Positions 7,835-13,984 of a stretch of DNA of 26,602 bases are shown here, piece after piece. Position 1 is the stretch's first letter. The number at the start of each line of letters is the position of its first letter. This DNA comes from JAFGJQ01 sp964586145. GTDB lineage: Bacteria > Planctomycetota > Phycisphaerae > UBA1845. The translations under genes were made by a program, and so were the position numbers. The stretch is from assembly GCA_964586145.1 (NCBI GenBank), contig CAZPHH010000070.1, positions 1 through 26,602 on the forward strand, written 5' to 3'. The notes under the pieces were generated by a model. It did no database searches. It had not been told where the DNA came from and saw only the letters and a list, made by a program, of their open reading frames with translations.

Positions 7835-9409
7835 ATGAAAGAGAAAAGACGACTTGCAGATGTGTTCAAAACGGTAGGACTACCACCGTACACCTATGTC
7901 AAGCCTTCCTACTACGGTGAGGTGCGAGCCGACATCGAACAGCCCGGAAAGCACTTGCTTATCGAGGGCCCCTCGGGGACCGGCAAGACCTGTGTCGTTT
8001 ACAAAGTCTTTGAGCAGCTCGGATGGAAAGACAGCGAAGGCTATCTCTACGTCAGTTGCCGCGACCAGAACTCCGATGCGCGCATCAGGGCGTTTTTCGA
8101 CGCCGCATCCGCGGGGGAGTGCCCCTCCCCTTCGCTCGTCGTTATTGACGACTTCCATCTACTGTCCCCAAATCGAAGGGCCGAAATCGGCGGCAGCCTA
8201 AAGCGCCTTAGTGATCGCGCGTTCGAGCAAGCATCGCCGCCGAAGGCGATTCTAATCGGCATCCCGACAAGCGGACTATCCCTGCTCTCCGAAGCATACG
8301 ACCTTGGACCGCGCCTTGGTTCTTACAGAGTGTCGCGGGCAAGTGACCGTGAAATTGACCAGCTCATCACCGAAGGCGAACAGGCCCTTAACGTTCTCTT
8401 CGAGGACCGCGACATTCTCCTAGGCGAGAGTGCTGGTAACTTCTGGTTAGCCCAGTACGTGTGCCACAAAGTGTGTGCTACCCAGGAAGTGCTTGAGGCA
8501 CAAGACGACGTGAAGATTCTCTCTTTCGACCTTCTCGGAATTCGTCAGCGCCTGATGGCAGAACTCTCCCAGCGATTCATGCCGATTGCCAGGACGTTTG
8601 CCAAGGGGAAGAAATGGCGCCCAGGCGGGAACAAGCCGTATTTAGAGGTACTGCTCGCTTTAGCAAAGATCCCTGACTCCGTCGTCACCTTTGACAAGAT
8701 CCTCAATGTTGTTCCTGAGCGCCGGAAGCCGGGGATCAGGGCGGTTCGAACGCGCATTGCGGAGGTCATCTGTGACTCCGACCGTGGCGTGGACCTGCGG
8801 AAACAGCTTGCGTTCGAGCCCGAATCGGGGTTCTCCATTGAGGATCCGCTGTTCCGGTACTTCTTGTCCAACATGGAGAGCAGCGACCTCTATCGCGAGC
8901 TCGGGGTGGAGCGTGAGAACGTCGAGCTTTCCAAGCTCTTCACTTACGATGTAGGGTTCTCATTCGCAGGAGAAGCGCGCCAGATCGTAGAGGCCGTAAA
9001 CCGTGAACTTAAGAACGAGGACGTCGTTACGTTTTACGACTACGATCAGCAAGCGTTTCTGCTGGCGCTAGATCTTGAACCCACCCTGCGCCAAGTGTAT
9101 ACCGACTCCTGTCGCTTCTACCTCGTATTTCTCGATCGCCACTACCGGGAGAAGGTGTGGGCGAAATACGAAAAGGACATTATGACTCGCTCTGGGCGTA
9201 AGGGCCACATCATACCTGTGCTCCTCGATGAGGCGGGTGCGGAAGGGGCTGTAGGAATACCCACAACCCTTGGCCACATCGACCTCCGCGTTCAGTGGGC
9301 TGAAGTAGTCAGGAGCGGTCGGATACCGGCAGATGCTGCAACGGCGATCCGAAATCGGTGCGTTCTTCCTTTGCTTGAGAAGTTGGATGCTCAGTGCGGA
9401 ACTATATGA
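7835..9409 (+). CDS. AAA/STAND-type ATPase with C-terminal TIR domain (putative antiphage NADase)
   Basis: The protein has 524 residues. The N-terminal ATPase has Walker A GPSGTGKTC (45-53) and Walker B LVVIDDFHLL (101-110), in the style of Orc/Cdc6-like or STAND ATPases. The C-terminal 160 residues form a TIR domain starting at YDVGFSFAGE (371-380), with a WAKYE motif whose Glu446 matches the usual position of the catalytic Glu. Family knowledge: bacterial TIR domains commonly cleave NAD+ or make cyclic ADP-ribose signals once a sensor is triggered. By inference the ATPase senses and the TIR kills or signals. ATG 7835 was chosen because GGAAGG lies seven bases upstream; an in-frame ATG at 7820 adds five residues. 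The gene appears to be a separate transcription unit and faces the frameshifted reverse-strand gene. Confidence 0.85.
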   Translation: MKEKRRLADVFKTVGLPPYTYVKPSYYGEVRADIEQPGKHLLIEGPSGTGKTCVVYKVFEQLGWKDSEGYLYVSCRDQNSDARIRAFFDAASAGECPSPSLVVIDDFHLLSPNRRAEIGGSLKRLSDRAFEQASPPKAILIGIPTSGLSLLSEAYDLGPRLGSYRVSRASDREIDQLITEGEQALNVLFEDRDILLGESAGNFWLAQYVCHKVCATQEVLEAQDDVKILSFDLLGIRQRLMAELSQRFMPIARTFAKGKKWRPGGNKPYLEVLLALAKIPDSVVTFDKILNVVPERRKPGIRAVRTRIAEVICDSDRGVDLRKQLAFEPESGFSIEDPLFRYFLSNMESSDLYRELGVERENVELSKLFTYDVGFSFAGEARQIVEAVNRELKNEDVVTFYDYDQQAFLLALDLEPTLRQVYTDSCRFYLVFLDRHYREKVWAKYEKDIMTRSGRKGHIIPVLLDEAGAEGAVGIPTTLGHIDLRVQWAEVVRSGRIPADAATAIRNRCVLPLLEKLDAQCGTI

Positions 9410-9567
9410 GATGCTGTCGTTCGGCACGACGCGTTGGTGCCGACTGATCGTAGAATTGATGCCGAATTGACAGGATGGTCCCTGCCGTTCTAGCGTGAAC
9501 CCCCGTGCACGGCTACGTTCTGTTGGATGGACTTCTAATCGCCCGGGATGACCATGCCAATACAGGC

Positions 9568-10024
9568 TCAATGCAGCAACTTGATGCTGCGGATGACTTC
9601 TAGCCAGTGCGGCCGATCGCTCTCGTAATCGCCCGGCGACACCAGAATGACGTGTACCTCAAAGTCGAATATGATGTGCCAGCGATACTCGACGACACCG
9701 GATGGCGACACGCAAGTGTCGTACTGCGATTTCGCGTGCCTTTGGACGCACATCGGACCTGCCTCGCGTCAGCAGTGTGACTCGCAAAGCTTCGTTGTCG
9801 CAAACCACAAGATTGCTAATCCCCTGTTCGAATGCGTCCAATAAATCAGCAGGCGGATCGATACAGATATCGAGATGCTCCAGCAGGCCACCGGCGGATG
9901 TACGCACCACAGGCCTCATGAAGAAGTACTGCCCGGGAGTTCTGCTGCGCTTCTTGCGCATGCCCTTGGGGTGCTCGAGCCTGATCTTGCGATCTTCGAA
10001 CCAGACCAACTCAGTGGTGATCAC
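9568..10024 (-). pseudogene. Frameshifted gene for a small protein of unknown function
   Basis: A GTG at 10024, preceded by AAGGG eight bases upstream, opens a good frame for about 90 residues (VWFEDRKIRLEHPKGMRKKR, then LLEHLDICIDPPADLLDAFE). Near 9754 the sensible translation moves by one base into another frame, giving SGVVEYRWHIIFDFEVHVIL and ending WLEVIRSIKLLH. The original frame past this point is Arg-rich and implausible. Joined, the halves would make about 152 residues. This could be a decayed island gene, a sequencing indel, or two overlapping genes. Family not recognised. Confidence 0.5.
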
Positions 10025-10405
10025 AGTTGCAGCCCTTCATGTCGTCAAACCGGTACCAGGACCACGAGGAACTGCCTGGCACGCCTCAGGGAGTACGGAC
10101 AGCGATTGAGGGGCTGCCAAACGTTCCTCATCCACAGGAATTGGCGGCACTTCCTTCGTGCGTGTGCTGATTCACTCTGAAGGTCTTGTCGCCGACGTGG
10201 CGGTGAACGCAAGAGTGTCTCGAAAAGCACTCTCATCACACGCATGCTAGACGATGATTCGGTGCCGGACAGCGCGGTCAAAAGGCGTTTTGACCGCGCT
10301 GGCGGGTACAAATATACCTAACTGCGTCCAAACTCGCAAAATGCTTGCAATTCGCAACCCTCGCTGGTAGCGTTAGATACGAGCCTCGGCCGCCTGGAAG
10401 ATCGA
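10025..10405. other. Spacer at the island edge with a perfect inverted repeat
   Basis: No confident gene. A reverse-strand frame at 10037-10150 (about 37 residues from a GTG, with VPPIPVDEERLAAPQSL) may be a gene remnant just upstream of the frameshifted gene. The hexamer TCGCAA/TTGCAA occurs three times at 10334-10357, about 50 nt before the tRNA fragment. It could be an integrase arm-site cluster, but the units are short. Confidence 0.4.
10270..10301. repeat. Perfect 14-bp inverted repeat with 4-nt loop
   Basis: CAGCGCGGTCAAAA, loop GGCG, then TTTTGACCGCGCTG pair perfectly over 14 bp. On either strand the arms supply a short A or T tract inside the hairpin rather than after it. It could be a bidirectional terminator, an integrase or excisionase operator, or a recombination site near the island end about 105 nt away. 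Confidence 0.75.
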
Positions 10406-10447
10406 TTTGTAAACCGCAGGTCGTCGGTTCGAATCCGACCGGTGGCT
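10406..10447 (+). other. 3' fragment of tRNA-Thr(UGU), putative attR of the island
   Basis: The 42 nt fit tRNA positions 32 to 73. They comprise anticodon loop TTTGTAA (anticodon TGT), 3' anticodon strand ACCGC, 5-nt variable loop, T arm GTCGG-TTCGAAT-CCGAC, 3' acceptor strand CGGTGGC and discriminator T. The bases before it (AAGATCGA) cannot form the anticodon stem, and no D arm or 5' acceptor strand is present, so this is not a functional tRNA. A break at the anticodon loop is a known crossover position for tyrosine integrases. The reverse-strand translation across it gives RIRTDDLRFTNR, the familiar artefact of translating tRNA-Thr antisense. Confidence 0.82.
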
Positions 10448-10683
10448 GTTACGGCGGGATTGGAGGGTGAAGGGGTCTTGCGCTTCCGGTTGCGCTGCGG
10501 ATTCCGCGGCTTCCCAGGCCACCGGAAGAGTCGCCTCCCCGAGCGGGGACACGTTGTCCGGCTCCAGCCCATGCTTGGTCGTTCGCGGCGCGGTCGCGAT
10601 GCCGGGCCTGACGTTCCCGGCCCTATCCCTGCCGCGGCGCCCGGTGGGCACGCCCTGAAATGGATGCGGGCCATCCGGCCGCG
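10448..10683. other. Spacer right of the island scar; possible terminator for the greA-dsrE pair
   Basis: No gene is supported; long reverse-strand frames here include antisense tRNA and are artefacts. A small hairpin, GCCGGG (10601-10606) with CCCGGC (10616-10621), lies about 65 nt past the DsrE stop in the reverse direction. It could help terminate that operon, but it has no following U tract. Confidence 0.3.
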
Positions 10684-11016
10684 TCAAAGCGTGATGGCCT
10701 TCTTCGCCTTGTGCAGGGTGGAGAGGATGTCGTCCATCGAGCCGACGCGGCCCACCTTCACTTTCTCGGGGGAGGCGAAGTGGTTCACGCAGGTGCCGCA
10801 GGCGATCAGGTCCACGCCCTGCTCGTGCAGCGTGGAGAGGGCGGGCAGCATGGGCGAACCTTCGAAGGCCGCCTTCACGCCTCCGTTGTAGAAGCAGATC
10901 GCCTCCAGATCGCGCAGGGCGGACGCCTTGTTCAGAAAGGTGGTCAGAAGCTCGTGGGCCAGCGTGTCGTCGCCTTCGCCCATCCCGTATCGGTTGATCA
11001 CCAGCACCGTCTTCAT
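10684..11016 (-). CDS. DsrE/YedF-like family protein
   Basis: The 110-residue cytoplasmic protein has the DsrE/TusD-type fold pattern. It starts with a beta strand (MKTVLVINRYGMGEGDDTLA), then EAICFYNGGVKAAFEGS, then a Cys pair in LIACGTCVNHF (Cys73, Cys76), and ends with SMDDILSTLHKAKKAITL. Proteins with this pattern take part in persulfide relay or appear as the C-terminal domain of the selenium-linked YedF; the exact substrate is not shown here. The ATG overlaps the stop of the greA-like gene (ATGA), and GGGAGGT lies eight bases upstream, so it is the second gene of a two-gene operon. A longer in-frame extension upstream is only a shadow of the GreA gene. Confidence 0.8.
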   Translation of the reverse strand: MKTVLVINRYGMGEGDDTLAHELLTTFLNKASALRDLEAICFYNGGVKAAFEGSPMLPALSTLHEQGVDLIACGTCVNHFASPEKVKVGRVGSMDDILSTLHKAKKAITL

Positions 11017-13241
11017 CCGGGCGCACCTCCCGCGCTTCGCAAGACGTTCGATATCGATTCCACCACAAACGCGCCGAGCCCGTCCGCGAGCTGCAGTTCC
11101 ACGGTGTCGCCGGTTCGTCGGCCCAGCACCGCCTGAGCCAGCGGTGCCTTGTAGTTCACGATGCCCCGGGCCGTATCCGCCTCCCATGCGCTAAGGATGA
11201 CCAGCTCCCGGGTCGCTCCCGTTTCCGTGTTCCGCAGCACCACCCGGCTGCCGATGCCCACCCGGTCGCTCGGCACGTCCTCCGGCTCCAGAATGCGGGC
11301 CATCGCCATTTGCTCATTCATCTGGGCCAGCCGGGCCCGCAGCAGGTCGCGTTCTTCCAGGGCGAACTTGTACTCGGAGTTCTCCGACAGGTCGCCGTGC
11401 TCCGCCGCCGCGCCGATCGCCCGCGCGTTCTCCTTCATTTTCACGTTGACCAGGTCGCGGATTTCCGCCTCTTTGGCGGCCAGGCCGGCACTGGTGACAT
11501 ACATCACACGGGCGTCGGCCCACGGCTCGATCTTCTCGCGCGCGAAGATGGCCGGGAAGGCGTCACCGATGATCTTCAGGATGTCCTCCTGCACCGCCCG
11601 GCCCAGTTCCTCCAGCCGCCGGACCTGCGCGTAGACCGCCCGAGCCATGCTCAGGTCCATGCCCTCGATACAGGCTCGCACGCGCTCATACTTGCGGTTC
11701 GACAGGGCCGATCGCGCGCCCGCCCGCACTGCCTTGACGATCCGGCGGTCGAGCTTGTCGTTGCGTTTCATCTCGGTCAGCATGACCAGGGTGCGGTGCA
11801 GCAGTTCCGGCACGGTGACCGAGCGCACGATGTCCGCGCGGCGCGGCCCCTGCCACAGCCAGAACAGCGCGCCGTGGAACCCCATCGGCTCGGCGATGAT
11901 CTCCTGGACCAGCTCATCAAACTCCTCGGGCGGAAAGCTCAGCCGGACCAGCCGCTCCGCAATGTCGTCACACACCGCGGTGGGGGCGGTCCGCAGCAAG
12001 TCCGCCAGTCGGGCCGCGATCCCCTCCGGCCGGGCCTTTTCCAGGCAGGCACAGCCGTCGTCCCACAGGTCGTTGATCTCGATGGCCCGAATCCAGTCTT
12101 CCGGGTTGTCCGCCGCGGCCAGCAGGGCCACCGCCGGGGCGTCCGGCTCGGGGTCGCCCAGCGCCTCCCGCACGCGAGCGGCAATCAGCCAGGTCTCCAG
12201 CGCCAGCCGATTGCCGATCTCCTGCTGTCGCCGGGCCCGCGCGTCCAGCGTCGCGGCCATGTGCCGCAACAGGTCCGCATCCGGGGACGTCCCGCGGGCC
12301 CTGGCTTCACGCAGGTAGGTCTGCAGTGCCTTGAGGCTTCCCGCCGAATCGTGAATCCGGGCCAGGCTCGCCCGTGTCTGCTGCTCCAGGGAGTCGGCGT
12401 TCGGATCATATTGAATGATGTACGGGTTGCGGCCCTCCACCGTCACGTCCGCAGACTTCTTGAGCGCGCTGCGGGCCCTGGACCACCACTTCGTCCACTG
12501 GTCCGGCGGCACCAGGCCCCGCGTCAGCAGGACCTCCAGGTCGTCGCCGGTCATTCGGTCGCCGTGGGCCCGCACGATGGTCCGGACGATGGGGGCGGGA
12601 TCCTTCTCCAGCAACGCGGCCAGCCGCTCGCGATCGAACTGAGCGAGCACACGGTAGTCATCGGCCGCCGTGGGCGCGTAGGCGTCGGCCAGCGCGGTCG
12701 GATCCAGCGTCCGACTCCCCTTGGACGTGGCGACCGAAAACCGCCACGTGCCCGGTTCGACGGCGTCCACCCGGGCCGCCGAGTCATCATGCCGGCCGAT
12801 CAGGAAGTCTCCCGGCGACAAGGCCAGGCAGACCTCCAGCGTCCGAAGGGCGCGGCGCGGCGTCTTCTCCCCGGCCAGGCCGGACGCCTCCAGCAGGCCC
12901 GGCAGGTTCGGCCGATCCGCGAAGGCCGCCTGGTACAGCTCGAGCACCGCGTCGCGAACGTCCGGGGCCTCGCCTACGGCCAGCAGCATGGCGCCCGCCA
13001 GCGGCACCAGGTCTGCCGGCGCCACGCGTTCGCGAAGCGATTCCAGCGCCGTTGCGGCCAGTTCCGCGGCTTCGGCTTGCTTGCCGGTAGCGACCAGCGC
13101 CTCCAGCACCGCGACGCGGGTCATCCACCCCTGCGCAGAGGCCGTCTCCTCCGTCAGCGCGGAGAGCCACGCATCCTCCACGGTCCGCACGTTGCCGCTG
13201 CCGATCAGTTGTACGAGGCCTTCCACGTCCATTCCGGTCAT
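11013..13241 (-). CDS. greA: GreA-type transcript cleavage factor with about 575-residue N-terminal extension
   Basis: Residues 577-742 form a GreA/GreB factor. They have a coiled coil with the acidic tip HGDLSENSEYKFA (Asp617 and Glu620 are the expected catalytic tip residues) and a C-terminal FKBP-like domain (VGIGSRVVLRNTETG, VLGRRTGDTVEL). It should rescue backtracked RNA polymerase by stimulating transcript cleavage. The first 575 residues are mostly helical and TPR/HEAT-like (TGKQAEAAELAATALESL, TPRRALRTLEVCLALSPGD) with no enzyme motif. Chlamydial GreA proteins are also long fusions, so this form seems to be a PVC trait. ATG 13241 is given; ATG 13232 is possible. It is transcribed with the DsrE gene. 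Confidence 0.88.
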   Translation of the reverse strand: MTGMDVEGLVQLIGSGNVRTVEDAWLSALTEETASAQGWMTRVAVLEALVATGKQAEAAELAATALESLRERVAPADLVPLAGAMLLAVGEAPDVRDAVLELYQAAFADRPNLPGLLEASGLAGEKTPRRALRTLEVCLALSPGDFLIGRHDDSAARVDAVEPGTWRFSVATSKGSRTLDPTALADAYAPTAADDYRVLAQFDRERLAALLEKDPAPIVRTIVRAHGDRMTGDDLEVLLTRGLVPPDQWTKWWSRARSALKKSADVTVEGRNPYIIQYDPNADSLEQQTRASLARIHDSAGSLKALQTYLREARARGTSPDADLLRHMAATLDARARRQQEIGNRLALETWLIAARVREALGDPEPDAPAVALLAAADNPEDWIRAIEINDLWDDGCACLEKARPEGIAARLADLLRTAPTAVCDDIAERLVRLSFPPEEFDELVQEIIAEPMGFHGALFWLWQGPRRADIVRSVTVPELLHRTLVMLTEMKRNDKLDRRIVKAVRAGARSALSNRKYERVRACIEGMDLSMARAVYAQVRRLEELGRAVQEDILKIIGDAFPAIFAREKIEPWADARVMYVTSAGLAAKEAEIRDLVNVKMKENARAIGAAAEHGDLSENSEYKFALEERDLLRARLAQMNEQMAMARILEPEDVPSDRVGIGSRVVLRNTETGATRELVILSAWEADTARGIVNYKAPLAQAVLGRRTGDTVELQLADGLGAFVVESISNVLRSAGGAPG

Positions 13242-13274
13242 CCCGACCCATCGTCCTGCTGGGGCTCGTGGGTC

Positions 13275-13303
13275 TTACGAGCTTATGAAAAGACCGTTAT
13301 GAT
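13275..13303 (+). promoter_or_regulatory. Candidate promoter for the AlkA-like glycosylase
   Basis: TTACGA (13275-13280) and TATGAT (13298-13303) are separated by 17 nt in the 86-bp divergent region between the greA-like gene and the glycosylase gene. The -10 is five of six to consensus and the -35 is weak. A start near 13310 would favour translation from the GTG at 13358, which has GGAGA upstream. Confidence 0.35.
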
Positions 13304-13327
13304 GGCATTTTCGGGCCGGATTGTCGA

Positions 13328-13981
13328 GTGAGCCGGCCGCCTGGAGAATTCCCTCCCGTGCATACCGAGGCCGTTCGAGCCCTGAAACGACGCGATCCGA
13401 CGCTCGCCCGGATCATTCGCCGGGTCGGCCCCTGCCGCCTGAGGCCCGGGCGCGGCTATTTCGCCGCCCTGTGTGAGGCGATCATTTCCCAGCAGCTTTC
13501 CACGAAAGTGGCCGCGGTGCTGTGTGCCCGTTTCCGCGGCTTGTTCCCTCGCAAGGCCCCGACGCCGGCGGCGGTCCTGGCCCTGTCCGACGCGGAGTTG
13601 CGCGGCGCCGGGCTGTCGCGTCAGAAGACGGCGTACCTGCGCGACCTGGCCCGGCACTTCGCGGACGGGCAGGTCCCCTCACGCCGCCTGGGCCGCATGG
13701 CGGACGACGAGATCATCGCCGTCCTCACCCGCGTCAAGGGCATCGGCGTCTGGACCGTGCAGATGTTCCTGATCTTCGTGATGGACCGGCCGGACGTGCT
13801 GCCGGTGGCGGACCTGGGCCTGCGCAAGGCCGTGCAGCAGCACTATGGCCTGGCCGATCTGCCTTCGGCTGAAGTGCTCACGGAACTGGCCGCATCCTGG
13901 CGGCCCCACCGCAGCGTGGCGACCTGGTATCTGTGGCAAAGCCTGAACAATCAGCCGCTGAAGAAGCGCCGATCGCGATGA
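13328..13981 (+). CDS. DNA-3-methyladenine glycosylase II, AlkA-like HhH-GPD
   Basis: The 217-residue base-excision enzyme removes alkylated purines from DNA. The helix-hairpin-helix LTRVKGIGVWTVQMFLI spans 133-149 and is followed by the catalytic Asp162 in PVADLGLRKAV. The upstream motif AIISQQLSTKVA (51-62) is also typical of the AlkA/MAG family. There is no iron-sulfur cluster Cys set. The start is uncertain. GTG 13328 gives the full length but has no clear ribosome site; GTG 13358 removes ten residues and has GGAGA about 11 bases upstream. The gene is divergent from the greA-like gene and convergent with the symporter gene, whose stop lies 4 nt away. Confidence 0.88.
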   Translation: MSRPPGEFPPVHTEAVRALKRRDPTLARIIRRVGPCRLRPGRGYFAALCEAIISQQLSTKVAAVLCARFRGLFPRKAPTPAAVLALSDAELRGAGLSRQKTAYLRDLARHFADGQVPSRRLGRMADDEIIAVLTRVKGIGVWTVQMFLIFVMDRPDVLPVADLGLRKAVQQHYGLADLPSAEVLTELAASWRPHRSVATWYLWQSLNNQPLKKRRSR

Positions 13982-13984
13982 GTT

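Larger units (their letters stand above)
1..10447. mobile_element. Right part of a tRNA-Thr-integrated genomic island (left end outside window)
   Basis: The region ends on its right at a 42-nt 3' fragment of a tRNA-Thr gene in the plus orientation, which is the usual right-hand scar of an element integrated into a tRNA. Its content is accessory: NACHT ATPase, SMC-like ATPase with two-component partners, AAA-TIR fusion, small orphan proteins, long spacers and a frameshifted gene. Composition varies from gene to gene, and the first gene is strikingly A+T-rich (22 of 60 bases are G+C at 1501-1560), whereas the sequence right of the fragment is uniformly high G+C. No integrase or transposase was recognised inside the window. 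The island call is an inference from the scar and gene content; the intact tRNA and integrase are predicted beyond the left edge. Confidence 0.55.

Noticed and set aside
10381..10447. Complete tRNA including AGCCTCGG as a 5' acceptor strand
   Set aside because: Only about 66 nt would be available, no D arm is present and the anticodon stem cannot pair, so only the 3' fragment is supported.
10318..11068. Long reverse-strand frames crossing the tRNA fragment (119 to 231 residues)
   Set aside because: They contain RIRTDDLRFTNR or SDSNRRPAVYKS, the known product of translating tRNA-Thr antisense, and overlap the DsrE gene out of frame.
11310..13331. 673-residue forward frame opposite the greA-like gene
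   Set aside because: It is the antisense shadow of a clear GreA fusion; His/Arg/Gln-rich with no domain.
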